This document shows, one piece after another, positions 17,711-30,200 of a stretch of 64,000 nucleotides of DNA. The notes below the pieces were generated by a model. It made no database searches, was not told the DNA's origin, and saw only the letters and a program-made list of their open reading frames with translations. Source of the stretch: JAEUOS01 sp964470865 (GTDB lineage: Bacteria; Pseudomonadota; Gammaproteobacteria; Burkholderiales; JAEUOS01); the NCBI GenBank assembly GCA_964470865.1, contig CAYYFR010000002.1:62001-126000 (forward strand). Direction: 5' to 3'. Numbering within the stretch: position 1 is the stretch's first letter; the number at the start of each line of letters is the position of its first letter. The translations under genes and the position numbers were made by a program.

Positions 17711-20010
17711 TCCGCTCGTACCGGCGCGAGAATGTCGCGGTTGCCGTTTGACTGCATGGGCGACACCAGCCCCGCCTTCTCCATCGCCTCGAGCAGGCGT
17801 GCCGCACGGTTGTAGCCGATGCGCAGGTGGCGCTGCACCAGCGAAATCGACGCCCGCTTGTTGCGCAGCACGATCTCGACTGCCTGGTCATACAGCGCGT
17901 CTGCTTCCGCGTCACCACTGCCGCCCGCGTCAGCGCCTTCGCCTTCCAACACACCGCCCTCGAGAATGCCCTCGATATAGTTGACTGAGCCAATCTCCTT
18001 GAGGTAGTCGACCACGTGATGCACTTCATCATCGGCCACGTAGGCGCCGTGCACGCGCTGCGGCATGCCGCCCCCCGGCGGCAGGTACAACATGTCGCCC
18101 TGCCCCAGCAGGGACTCGGCTCCCATTTGGTCGAGGATCGTGCGCGAATCGATTTTCGACGACACCTGGAACGCCATGCGCGTGGGTATGTTGGCCTTGA
18201 TCAGGCCGGTGATCACATCCACGCTCGGCCGCTGCGTCGCAAGGATCAGGTGGATACCCGCCGCGCGCGCCTTCTGCGCCAGGCGCGCGATCAGTTCCTC
18301 GATCTTCTTGCCGGCAACCATCATCAGGTCGGCCAGTTCGTCGATCACCACCACGATGAAAGGCAGATGTTCGAGCGGTTCCGGCGCGTCGGGCGTCAGG
18401 GTGAACGGATTGGTCAACGGCTTGCCAGCCGCCGCCGCTTCCGCCACCTTGTTGTTGAATCCCGCAAGGTTGCGCACACCCTGCGAACTCAATAGCTTGT
18501 AGCGACGCTCCATTTCAGCCACGCACCAGTTGAGCGCGTTGGCCGCCTGCTTCATGTCGGTCACCACCGGCGCCAGCAAATGCGGGATGTCCGCATAGAC
18601 GCTCAGCTCGAGCATCTTCGGATCGATCAGGATCAGGCGAACATCGCGGGCTTCGGCCTTGTAAAGAAGCGAGAGCAGCATCGCGTTGATCCCAACCGAC
18701 TTGCCCGAACCCGTGGTACCCGCGACCAGCAAATGCGGCATGCGCCCCAGATCGGCCACCACCGGCTTGCCGGCGATATCCTTGCCCAAGGCGATGGTGA
18801 TCATTGACGCATTGTCGTTGTAGACCTGCGAGCCCAGGATCTCCGACAAACGCACCACCTGACGTTTCGGATTGGGCAACTCCAGGCCCATCAGACTTTT
18901 GCCGGGGATTGTTTCAACCACCCGCACCGACACCAGCGACAGCGCGCGCGCCAAGTCTCTGGCAAGACCCACGATCTGGCTGCCCTTGACACCGACCGCC
19001 GGTTCGATCTCGTAGCGGGTAATCACCGGCCCCGGATAGGCCGCCTTGACTTCAACCTGGACACCGAAGTCCTTGAGCTTTTTTTCGATCAGGCGCGAGG
19101 TGAAATCCACGGTTTCCGGGCTGACCGTCTCCTGCTGTGCGGGCGCAGCATCGAGCAGGTGCAAAGGCGGCAGGCCGGTGTCTGGCAAATCGGAAAACAG
19201 CGGCACCTGCTTTTCCTGCTCCACCCGTGGCGATTGAGGCACGATTGTGACTTGCGGCTCGATGCGGATCACTGGATGTTGTTCGAACAGCTCGCGTCGT
19301 TCCTCATCGACCACGATCTCGCGCACTTCGAGCGCGGCCTCCCCGGCCTGCCGATCGCGACGCTCGTCACGCTTGCGCTGGAAATAGAGATACAGGGCTT
19401 CGAGCGCGCCACCCATACGCTCAGCCAACGCCAACCATGAAAGACCGGTGAAGAGCGAAAATCCGATCGCTGCCGACAGCAGGCCAACCAGCGTGGCACC
19501 GGTGAACCCAAGCTGTGTTTCGAGCACACCGCTGCCCACGCTGCCCAGCATGCCGCCGGGCCCCAGCGGCAATGCCGCCTTGAGAGTATGCATGCGCAGG
19601 CTTTCGAGGGTTGAACTCGCAAGCAGCAAGAGTAGAAATCCGCCCAACAGCGCAAGCAGCGAGCGCCTGTCGAGTACCGTTGCGTCGTGCCCGAGTTGTG
19701 CATCGGCAAGGCGTTTGTAGCCAGCCACGATCAGGTATGCGAAAAGCGCAACCGACCACCAGGCGGAAAGCCCGAACACATAGAGCAGGAGATCCGCCAC
19801 GTAGGCACCGACGCGCCCACCAGCATTGAGCACCACCGCACCGGTGGCCTGGTGCGACCAGGCCGGGTCGGCGCGCTCATAGCTGGCAAGGATCAGCACC
19901 AGATAGGCGGCGGCGCCGATGAAGGCGATCCAGCGCGACTCGCGCAAGAGCCTGCCAATCCGCGGCGGCGCTGCGGGTCGTGCGCCACTTGCTGCCGGAT
20001 CCGAGGTCAT
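17707..20010 (-). CDS. ftsK: DNA translocase FtsK
   Basis: Septal ATPase that pumps chromosome termini and activates XerCD recombination at dif. 767 aa, the compact form with a short linker. The N-terminus has four predicted membrane segments (about 27-44, 66-97, 117-133, 172-196), a charged linker follows to about 300, then the RecA-like motor with Walker A GTTGSGKS at 431-438 and VVIDELADLMM (Walker B). A C-terminal winged-helix gamma domain (about 700-767; VLRNKRASISLVQRHLRIGY) should read KOPS sequences. It is the first gene of the ftsK-lolA-rarA-serS set. fecR lies 117 bp upstream on the same strand, where trxB would be expected in divergent orientation. Confidence 0.96.
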   Translation of the reverse strand: MTSDPAASGARPAAPPRIGRLLRESRWIAFIGAAAYLVLILASYERADPAWSHQATGAVVLNAGGRVGAYVADLLLYVFGLSAWWSVALFAYLIVAGYKRLADAQLGHDATVLDRRSLLALLGGFLLLLLASSTLESLRMHTLKAALPLGPGGMLGSVGSGVLETQLGFTGATLVGLLSAAIGFSLFTGLSWLALAERMGGALEALYLYFQRKRDERRDRQAGEAALEVREIVVDEERRELFEQHPVIRIEPQVTIVPQSPRVEQEKQVPLFSDLPDTGLPPLHLLDAAPAQQETVSPETVDFTSRLIEKKLKDFGVQVEVKAAYPGPVITRYEIEPAVGVKGSQIVGLARDLARALSLVSVRVVETIPGKSLMGLELPNPKRQVVRLSEILGSQVYNDNASMITIALGKDIAGKPVVADLGRMPHLLVAGTTGSGKSVGINAMLLSLLYKAEARDVRLILIDPKMLELSVYADIPHLLAPVVTDMKQAANALNWCVAEMERRYKLLSSQGVRNLAGFNNKVAEAAAAGKPLTNPFTLTPDAPEPLEHLPFIVVVIDELADLMMVAGKKIEELIARLAQKARAAGIHLILATQRPSVDVITGLIKANIPTRMAFQVSSKIDSRTILDQMGAESLLGQGDMLYLPPGGGMPQRVHGAYVADDEVHHVVDYLKEIGSVNYIEGILEGGVLEGEGADAGGSGDAEADALYDQAVEIVLRNKRASISLVQRHLRIGYNRAARLLEAMEKAGLVSPMQSNGNRDILAPVRAE

Positions 20011-20127
20011 GCCCTGATTATAACGGCGAGACCACGGCCAATCGGGCAGTTGCGTCAGCGATGAGACCGGGCCAGTGGCGCGCGCGAAGCAGTCCGACTT
20101 TCTTTCAAATCAAGCGCACAGGTCCGC

Positions 20128-21051
20128 TTAATTGGTCAGGCATTGGGCGTTCGCATTGCGCACGCCGCCTCCAGAGATGTTCTGGAAAAACGTCGAGGGT
20201 GGCTGGTAAATGGGCAAGCCGGGGTCGCCCGGCAAAGTCGATGGCCGCGAGCTGAAATTCTGCACGGAGCCAAACTGCCCTGCCAATAGATTGCTCGTCC
20301 CCGCGCCGTTGGACATGATGATCTCTCCATCCGAAACGCCCACATAAACCGCCGGCGGCAGCGTGTTGTCCGGCGTTTCGGCACGAGCCTGTGCCATGCG
20401 CTCGCCCAATATGGCAAACGGATCGCGCGGCGTATTCGACAATGCGCGGTCGAGGTTGACCCAGGCCTGGAAATTCTCCGGCTGCGCAGAAGCATCGGGA
20501 AAATCCAGCGCAGTACCGGTGTCACGACTGGCATAGTCGATGGCGCCCGCAATCGAACTTACACGTGTCGCGCCGCGCCGACTGCATGGCGTAGTGACGC
20601 AATCGTCCACATTGAAGGTGGTGCCGCGAATGCCGATGGTGGCAGTGACGGTTCCGAGTTTGAACGCATCCTGGTTGCCGCGCTTGCCGATGAATCCTGT
20701 GATCATGCGCAGGCCGCCCTTGACCAGGGCAAGCGCGGAATTGTCGCGTGCAGGCTCTTTTTCGTCGAAGGTGTAATCCTCGATCCTGATGCGCGTGTTC
20801 GGCTTGAGCGTCACCACGGCACCATCGGTGAACTTGACCTGGGCGTAGCTGTCACGTTCGGTATTGAGGGTGTCGCCCTTGACGACCTGCGATTGGCGGG
20901 AAAGCACGCGAATGGCGCCGTCGGGCTTCTGCACCGATATGGTCCCGGACAGCTGCTGGATGGTTCCGTTGGCCAAAGCCCCGTTCGAGGCCGCCGCGAA
21001 TGCGTAGATCAACGCTACGCCAGTAGATTGCAACAATGCTGACGATTTCAT
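20128..21051 (-). CDS. Secreted FecR-domain protein of the TPS cassette
   Basis: 307 aa with a signal peptide (about 1-27, MKSSALLQSTGVALIYAF... ending SNGALA). A FecR domain at about 50-155 has GDTLNTERDSYAQVKFTDGA, VTLKPNTRIRIEDY and TATIGIRGTTFNVDDC. The C-terminal half is Pro/Asn/Gly-rich and has no recognised domain. Unlike classical FecR there is no N-terminal cytoplasmic segment and no sigma factor beside it, so it is unlikely to be an anti-sigma factor. It belongs to exported FecR-domain proteins of unknown ligand. It sits 195 bp after tpsA on the same strand and probably acts at the cell surface or in the periplasm with that system. The function is inferred from context only. Confidence 0.8.
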   Translation of the reverse strand: MKSSALLQSTGVALIYAFAAASNGALANGTIQQLSGTISVQKPDGAIRVLSRQSQVVKGDTLNTERDSYAQVKFTDGAVVTLKPNTRIRIEDYTFDEKEPARDNSALALVKGGLRMITGFIGKRGNQDAFKLGTVTATIGIRGTTFNVDDCVTTPCSRRGATRVSSIAGAIDYASRDTGTALDFPDASAQPENFQAWVNLDRALSNTPRDPFAILGERMAQARAETPDNTLPPAVYVGVSDGEIIMSNGAGTSNLLAGQFGSVQNFSSRPSTLPGDPGLPIYQPPSTFFQNISGGGVRNANAQCLTN

Positions 21052-21246
21052 TTCTCACCCCCGCGGCAACTGCCGGACTTCCGCCAATCGCCAAAAAGAC
21101 CGCCTGACTCTCTGACTTGCCCGCTTCTAAAACTCAAGACCGACCGCACCATGTTAGTAAAGGACAACCCGTCAAACAAGGACATTCCTCACGCTTTACG
21201 CTGCGTCGGGTGTGACAAAATTCTCCAATGCGCGGCGCCCGCTTGA

Positions 21247-24200
21247 TCACGGGCAGGCGTCATCGGAGCGGTTCTTGTTCTTGTTAGGATCCTGCAGGTT
21301 GATGATGGTGCGCGCAATGCCTACCGGCGTATCGGGCTGCGCCGGGTTGAACAGACTGTCGACACCTGAAAGTATGAAGGCTTCGTTGCGGCCTGCGTCG
21401 ATGTAGGTAACCAGCGCGCCGCCGCCGAGAGTGATCGGCGCCGCCAGGTAACCCAGCGGCAACGCGTTCGGAGCCACCGGCTTTGGCAACTTGTTGAGCA
21501 GGTCGTTGGCATCGATGTTGTAGACACCGCTGTTGGAGTTGCCCACCAGTATCAGGTTGGATGCAACGAGTCCGAGACCGGCCGACGTGAGATCGGTCTT
21601 GTTGGCTGCGGGCAGGCCATTCTGGTTGACCAACAGATTGATGATTCCGGTATTGGTGATTGAAGCGGAGGAATTGGTCGGAGAGGTACCTGCTATGAGT
21701 GCCAGGCCGCGACCGGTCGAGATGGTCATCGGCCCGGCCGGATCGACGCGCGCAATCGCGGCGCTGGCACTATCGGCACTGCCGCCCTGAATGATCAGGT
21801 CGCCACCAACGACGAACGACTTCGCTGTACTGGCGTCGACCAGTGCGTTCGCCGTGCCGCCGCCGCTGGCAGTACCGGCGAACATCTTCATGTCGCCGCC
21901 TGCAGCCAGGCTGCCGATTTTGAGTTGCAGCGCTGGCGCCGTGAGATTGACACTGGCGTCCGCTTTGGCGCCGGACGCCGTACCTGCAGTGATGACCAGG
22001 CTGCCCCCGCTTTCGATGGCAACGCTGCTGCCCTTGATGTTAACGGCCGCGTCGGCGTTCTGCCCGTTGGCCGTGCCTGCTTTGATCTCCACGCCACCGA
22101 GTACCGACATGCCAAGGTTGCCATCCGATTCCAGCGAAACCCCCAGCTTCGCATTGGCGCCTGCGGTGCCCGTCGCCGAAATCTTGACGGCCTTGACCGG
22201 ATTGACCGCATCACCGATTGCGATCGTCTTGGCCCGCACCTCAAGTACCTGCGTTGTCGAGGCGTTGACCAGATTCACCGATCCGGTCGATGGCATTGCA
22301 ACACCCGCCCCTATCACCGCGCTCGGCGCGTTCGACTGCAACGAAAGGTTTCCATCCAGCCAGATGCTGCGATTGACATTGATGTCGTTACCCGCGACCA
22401 GCGTCAACGCATGATTGAAACGACTGGCGTTGCCCTCGCCGATGGTTTCGTTGAGGGTGATGTCGCGTACCGCACGCAACTGCAAGGACCCTCCGGCTTT
22501 GCCGTTCTTGATGACCGAATTCGGAATGCCGATGCCGACGACAATGTTGCCATTGCCTGGCCCTGCGCTCGAGCCATCGGCGATGATCACAACATTGTTG
22601 CCCTGCAGGCTGGCGGTGCTGAGGATATCGTGGCCCGCCGCAGTCAGTTGAATATCGCCGGCCGTGCCCACGCCTTTGAGCACCAGGTTGGCACCACTCT
22701 TGAAGCTGATGTTGCCGTTGCCGTAGTCGTCACCGGTGGTGCGATTCGGATTCTTCGATGCCAGCATGGCTTCAAGCGTGATATTGCCGCCAACGCTGTT
22801 GCCCGCAGCAGCGTTGTTGTTTTCAAGCTTGATCTGCGCGCGCGTATTGCGGTCCGGCGACAGACCACCGACGTCGTTGAAAGTTTGCACCGTCAGGCTG
22901 CCGGTACCGGTGGTGCGCAAACCGCTGTTGCCCGCATCCAGTTGGGTCACGCTCCCGGTCGACTGAATCAGGATATTCCCGGTGCCGCTATCGATTGCAG
23001 GACCGGCTAGCGCCACGGAATTGATCTGCACGTTGCCCAGTGCGCCCGCAGGCCCGGAGGCGGATGGCAGCAAAAAGTCGGCGTTGCCAGCGCCAGTGCC
23101 TGCCTGCAGGGTGACGTTGCCGTTGCCGGACGATACCTTGCCGTCAATGGTCAGGTTGTTGGCAGACTGCAGCACAATCGCGCCACTACCCGCATTGCTG
23201 ACACCAGCCGCAGCGACAGTCAGGTCAACCTGATCACCGGCGCTGTTGGCCTGAACGAAAATGCCGCCGGCGCCAGTGTTGGCGGCGGTGAGGACAGCGC
23301 TGTTGCCTAGCTTGACCGGTGCGGCCAACACCCCGATGCCGCCCTGTGCCTGCAGGCTCAGTTGCCCGGCAAATATGGCTCCACCTCCAGCAGCAGTGAT
23401 CGCACCTGGGTTGCCACCCGCATTGGCCATGACGTTGAGCAGGGCGCCGGATTTGATGCTCAGGTTGGCGCTGAAATCGATCCCGCCAGTTTGATTGGTC
23501 AGGTTGACCGTACCTGCCCCGCTGGCGGCGGCGCTGACATTGCCGACCACGTTGATGGCACCGGTTTGTGGCGCGCCCCCGATTGTCAGCGTGCTGACAT
23601 TGGCGAGTGCGTTCAAATCTGCCGCCGACAGCCCAAGAAACGCGCCGCCACTGGCACCACCGAGCGCAATCGAACGCGACGACAGCAATGGATGCAGGGT
23701 CAAGGCCTGCCCACCAGCGTTGAGCGCACCCGAAATGTCAAGATCATCGAATGCCAGGTCAAGTGCGGTGCCGCCACTGTTGACGACATTGCCGGTCAGA
23801 TTGGTCATTCCTGCCGAACGATAAGTGGATCCGGTCAGTGCAATCGTGCCCGCCTGAACCGACAATCCACCCAAAGCGACCCCCGCTCCGATATCGCCGA
23901 TGGTCAGGACCGATGACCCAGCGCCGGTCACGACGAGTCTCTCGACAACGCTGGCGCTGCCATTGATGGTGTTGTTGCCCAGATTGAGGCTTGACCCGTT
24001 TCCCGACAACATGATTTGTGCGGCGGCACCGCCTCCACCGGAAAGCACGATCCCGCTACCAATCGCCACCGTACCGCCTCCGCTGACCTTAAGCGTCGCC
24101 GCGGATGCACCGCTGTTGAGCACGAGGGCTTCAGTTCCGATGCCGGTCATGGCGGTGGAATCCAGTTCCAAAGTCGCGCCGCTGTTGACGGTTGTCCCGT

Positions 24201-27200
24201 TGGTGGCCGTGCCCAGGGCGCTGTTCGCCGCAACCTGCAGCGTGCCCGCATTGACCGCCACGCTACCGCTGAAGGTGTTGTTGCCGGCCAGGCGCAGGTT
24301 CGCCGTACCTTCCTTGCTCATGGACCCGGTGCCACCAACCGGTCCGCTCAGTACGAGCTGGCCGGCTGCGACATCGATGCTTGTTGCGGACGTCAACGTC
24401 ACTGCGCCGGACAAGCTGCCACTGCCGGAACTGTTGGAAAGAGTTGCGCCATTGAGTGTCACCGCCTCGATGCCGAGCGCTTGCCCCTTGATGTCCAGCG
24501 TTGCGCCGTTCGCAACAACAGTTCCGCCTGCCGTCGTTCCCAGCGCGGTGGCACTGCCCAGGGCCAGCATGCCGCTATTTGCATTGGTGACACCGCTGTA
24601 GGTATTCGCCCCGGAAAGCGTCAGGATCCCCAGGCCAGACTGGTTTACCACGCCCGTGCCGCCGATCGCCCCACCATGCGCAAGCGCGTCGCTGCGATTG
24701 AAGGTCAAGGTCGCATTGTTGGTGATGCTCCCGGTCAGGCTGCCGGTGGTGCCGCCGGCGCCCACTTGCAGCACGCCCTGGCTGATGGTTGTGCCGCCAC
24801 TTTGGCTGTTCGCACCACTCAGGATCAGCGTCCCGCTACCGGTCTTGTCCACGCTGCCGGTGCCACCGTTGGCACCCGACAGGGTCAATTGCGCGCCGGC
24901 CACGTTGACTGTACTGGTAGCGGTAAACGTGACCACACCGGCCAGACTGCCGCTGCCCGCGCCGTTTGCCAGCGTCGCGCCATTGAGTGCCAGTGCTTCG
25001 GCGGCCACTGCCTGACCATTCAGATCTAGGGTTGCGCCGCTTGCCACCGTGGTTCCGCCTGCCGTCGTCCCCAGCGCGGTCGCACTACCCAGGGCCAGTG
25101 TGCCGCTATTTGCATTGGTGGCACCACTGTAGCTATTCGCCCCGGAAAGTGTCAGAATCCCCAAGCCCGACTGGTTTACCACGCCCGTGCCGCCGATCGC
25201 CCCACCATGCGCAAGCGCGTCGCTGCGGTTGAAAGTGAGGGTCGCATTGTTGGTGATGCTCCCGGCCAGACTGCCGCTGGTGCCGCCGGCCCCCACCTGC
25301 AGCACGCCCTGACTGATGCTCGTGCCACCACTCTGGCTGTTCGCGCCACTCAGGATCAGCGTGCCGCTACCGGTCTTGTCCACACTGCCCGCGCCACCGT
25401 TGGCGCCCGACAAGGTCAATTGTGTGCCGGCGACGTTGACTATATTGGCACCGGTAAACGTGACTCCACCCGCCAGACTGCCGCTGCCCGCACCGTTGGC
25501 CAGCGTCGCGCCATCGAGTGCCAGTGCTTCTGCGCCCACCGCCTGTCCATTCAAATCAAGAATTGCGCCCGTTGCCACCGTGGTTCCGCCTGCCGTCGTC
25601 CCCAAGGCCGTGGCACTGCCGAGAACCAGAGTACCGCTGGTGACATTGGTCGATCCAGTGTGGGAATTCGCCCCCGACAATGTCAGCACGCCAAGGCCAG
25701 ACTGGTTCACCACACCGGTGCCGCCGATTGCCCCACCGTGCGCAAGCGCATCGTTGCGGTTGAAGGTCAGGATTGCGTTATTGGTGATGCTCCCGGCCAG
25801 GCTGCCGCTGGTGCCGCCGGCGCCCACCTGCAGCACGCCCTGGCTGAGCGTTGTGCCGCCACTCTGGCTGTTTGCGCCACTCAGGATCAGCACCCCGCTA
25901 CCGGTCTTGTCCACACTGCCGGTGCCGCCGTTGGCACCCGACAGGGTCAACTGTGTGCCGGCGACGTTGACTGTACTGGCACCGGTGAACGTGACCACGC
26001 CAGCCAGACTGCCGCTGCCCGCTCCATTGGCCACAGTGCCTCCATTTAAGGCCAGCGCTTCGGCGCCAACCGCCTGACCATTCACGTCAAGCGTGGCGCC
26101 GCTTGCCACCGTGGTTCCTCCAACCAGGCTTCCAAGAGCGCCCGCGTTGCCAAGCGACAAGGTGCCGGCGCCGACGTTTACCGCACCGTCCAGGCCGGTA
26201 TTGTTTCCGGATAGCAGAAGCGTGCCGCTACCAAGCTTGACCAGGCCGCTTGCCGCCGTGCCGGTTACCAGTCCGGAAAACGTCGTCGATCCGCTGCCGG
26301 CCGATGTCAGTGTGGCACTACCGAGACTGACACCGCCTGCGCCGCCGATACTTGCCACCGATGCATTGTTGCCATTGAGATCAAGTGTCGCGCCTGAGGC
26401 GACGTCATGGGCACTGCCCGCTGCCAAGCCGTTGAGTGCGCCGGCTTGCAAAACGCCGGCATTCACACTGGTAACCCCGGTATAGGTGTTGCCACCGCTC
26501 AGAACAAGCACGCCGGCACCACTCTTGGTAATGCCGAAAGCGCCGCCACCGATGCCACCGGAAAGCGCAAGCGCGGTGCCCGTCACGTTCACGGCGCTAT
26601 TGCCAGTCAAGCCAATGGCGCCACTCAAGGCCCCGGATCCCGTGCTGTTGGCGATGATCCCGCCGGCAAGAGTCACCGCCTCCGCGCCTACCGTTTGGCC
26701 GTTGATATCCAGCATTGCTGCCGCAGCGACCGTGGTTCCGGCAAGCACGCTGCCGAGGGCCGTGGCACTGCCCACGCGCAGCGTGCCGCTGCTGACCAGG
26801 GTTGCCCCGGTAAAGGTGTTGTTGCCGGACAGAATCAGAATCCCGGACCCGGCCTGCGTAACACCCCCCGTCCCGCCGAGATCTGCACTATAGGTCACGC
26901 TATCGCTGCGATTGAAGGCGAGCGTGCCGCTATTGGAAATCGCCCCCGCGATTGCCCCCGCGGTTGCGCCGTTCCCCACCTGCAAGGTGCTGCCGGTCGC
27001 AATGCTGGTCGAGCCGGAATAGGTGTTGTCCGCTGCCAACACCACAATGCCGGCGCCACCGATGTTCACGCCCTTCGCCCCGCTGACCAAACCCGTGATC
27101 AGGAGGCTGCGTCCACCAACGCTCGCAAGGGTGCTGCCGGGAGCAGCAAGGCTTACCGGACCGGCAAGCGAAGCGTTGGAAGCGCCGTTATTGGCCAGCG

Positions 27201-30200
27201 TACCGCCGGAAAGTACCAGCGATTCGGTACCAACGGCTTGCCCATCCAGGTCAAGAGTGGCGCCTGCGGCCACGGTAGTAGTGCCGGCATTTGTGCCCAG
27301 GGCCGTGGCATTGCCCAGCCGCAACGTAGCGCTGGCGACATTGGCCGCGCCGCTGAAGGTATTTGCGCCCGAGAGCGTCAGGACCCCGCCACCAGCCTGG
27401 CTCACAGTCCCGCTGCCGCTGATCACTCCGGCATGCGTGAGCGCATCGCTGCGATCGAAGGACAGAGTCGCGTTGTTGGTTACGTCTCCGGCAAGGCTGC
27501 CAGCGGCCCCGCCGGCGCCCACCTGCAGCACACCTGCGCTGATGGTGGTTCCGCCCGTCTGGGCATTCGCACCGGCGAGGATCAGCGTGCCGCTACCGGT
27601 CTTGTCCATGCTGCCTGTACCGCCATTGGCGCCAGAAAAGGTCAACTGCGTACCGGCAACACTCACCGTACTGGCACCGCTAAAGGAAACCGTGCCCGCG
27701 AGACTCGCGCTCGCCGTGCTGTTTGCAAGGGTTCCGCCGTTGAGGGCCAGCGTTTCGGCGCCCACCGCCTGCCCGTTGAGGTCAAGAATCGCTCCGCTGC
27801 CAACTGTCGTGCCGCCTGCGCTCGTACCCAAGGCCGTCGCTGTGCCTAGCGCAAGCGTGCCGGCGCTCACGGTGGTTGCTCCGCTGTAGCTGTTCGCCCC
27901 GTTGAGGCTCAGCATGCCGGCGCCAATCTTCCCGAGTGAGCCGACGCCGCTGACAATCCCACCCAGAGTAACTGCGTTGGCGTTGGTGTCGATGGTTGCC
28001 GCGCCATTCAAGGCCAGGGCTTTGGCAGTGGTAATCGTTGCGGTGGCGAGCAACGTTCCACCATCGAAAGCGAGGCTCCCGGCGCCAAGATTTCCTGCGT
28101 CTGCCGCAGAGACCGTGCCGCCGTTGATTGCGAATTCACCTGAAAACAGATTGGCGCCTCCCAGTACCAGCGTACCTGCCCCGCTCTTGGACAGCGCATT
28201 CGCGCCGGTAATAACACCGGCGTAGTCCAGCGTCTGCGAGGCGGCCACATCTATCGTGCCCCCTCCGGCCCCCAGCGCGATGCCGCGGTTTGCATTCAAT
28301 GCAAAGCTGCCGGTCACGGCAAGAGTCCCGCCGGAAAGATTCAGGTTTCCCGGCGTCGCCGCGACTGGCGCCGCGCCCAGGCGGGCATCGGCGTCGATTG
28401 AAACAATGCCGCCATTGATGGTCGTAGCCCCGCCGTAGGTATTGACACCGCCCAATTCCAGAACACCGGCACCTGCCTTGAGCAAACCGAAACCGCCACC
28501 TCCATCGCCGATTGCGTTCGACAGGGTCAGTCGGGACCCCGCCACATCAATCGTGGAGGTTGCGCCCAGGGTGATCTGGCCGCCAAAGCTGGAAGTGCCG
28601 GTACTTGCGAGAAGCGCGCTGCCGCCATTGAGCGTCAGAGCCTCTGCACTCGTATAGTTGCTGCCGCGCAGATCAATGGCCGCGCCGAGCGCGACACTGG
28701 TACCGGCCGCAGTCGTACCCAGGGCATTGTTCGCAGTAACCGCCAGCGTGCCTGCCTGAACATCGGTGAGACCGCTGTAGGCGTTGGCAACACCCAGCAC
28801 CACCGTGCCCGCACCAGCCTTGAGCAATCCCGCTCCGGCCGATCCGCCGATGGCACCGCCGAGCGCCATGCTGCGCGCGGCCGTTGTGACCTCGAGCGTG
28901 CTGGTCGCGCCCAGAGTTATCGCCCCGCCAAACAGCGCGTCGGTCGAGGCACTCGAATTAAGCAACCTGCCCCCGTTGAGCAGCAAAGAAGGTGTGCCAA
29001 GCACAGTCTGGCCATTCAGATCCAGAGTCCTGCCGCCGGCAACCGTGACGCCACTGGTGGCACCGAGGGCGTTGGCGCTGGTCAGCTGCAAGGTGCCGTC
29101 GTTGACCGTCAATGCGCCGATAAATCCGCTGTTGTCGCCACCGAGCGCCAAAATCCCGCTGCCGTTCTGGGCGACTGCACCAGCCCCGCTCAGTCCGGCT
29201 ACATTGAATGTGCCGCTGCGATTGAAGGCGAGCGTACCGGCGTTGTCGAGAACGCCCGCCACCGAGCCCGTGGCGCCACCGGCACCGATCTGCAAGGTCG
29301 CCCCCGTGCTGATGCTCGTCTGGCCAGTGTATGTGTTGTCTTTGGCATAGACGACGGTGCCGGCGCCACCAATGGCGAGCGTGTTGCCCGCGCCGCCACT
29401 AATCACGCCGTTGAGCGTGAGTGCCTTGGTTGCGATGGTAGAAAACAGGTTGCCTGCCGCGGTCAGCGCAACGGTGCCGCCTACGCTGCCATCGCCGACG
29501 CTGTCGGTCAGCGTCGCCCCCGCCAGCGACATGTTGTTCGCCACCGCCAGGCCATTGATATCGACCGTGGTACCGGCAGACAAAGTGAGACTGCCGCTAC
29601 CGAACGCGGTGGCAACACCTGCACGCAGGGTTCCGGCGCTTACCTCAGTCCCTTGGTCATAGTCGTTGGCCGCGTTGCCTATGACCAAAGTGCCGCTCCC
29701 GCCCTTGCCAAGCATGCCGCCATTACCGGATATCTTGCCACTCAAGGTGACTGTATTCGCGCCGGTATTGATGTTGCCCGCGGCAGCGAGAGTCACTGTC
29801 TTGGCAGTCGCGAAACCCGACGTGGCCAATAGAGCGCCGCCATTGAAGACAAGGTTGCCTGAACCCAGGTTTGCAGCCGTACCTGCTGACACCGTGCCGG
29901 CGGAAATCGTCAGGTCACCGCTGAACGTGTTGCTGGCTGACAAAACGACAACGCCGGCCCCGGTCTTGGTCACGCTTCTGGGCGAGGCGTCCTCGGAGAT
30001 CACGCCTGCGAGGGTCAATTGTGTGCCCCCCACACTGATCGTGCTGTTGGCAGACAGCGCAATCGCGCCACCGAAACTGCCTGAGCCGATGGAGTTGGCA
30101 AGGGTGCCGCCCGCCAGGCTCACGGCGGCGCCCGCACCAACCGCCTGCCCACCGATATCCAGGGTCGCACCACTTGCCACCGACACTCCCGTGGTGGAGC

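Noticed and set aside
24521..26113. Regular repeats considered as a CRISPR array
   Set aside because: Units are 531 bp long, in frame and coding, with no short palindromic repeat, no unique spacers and no cas genes.
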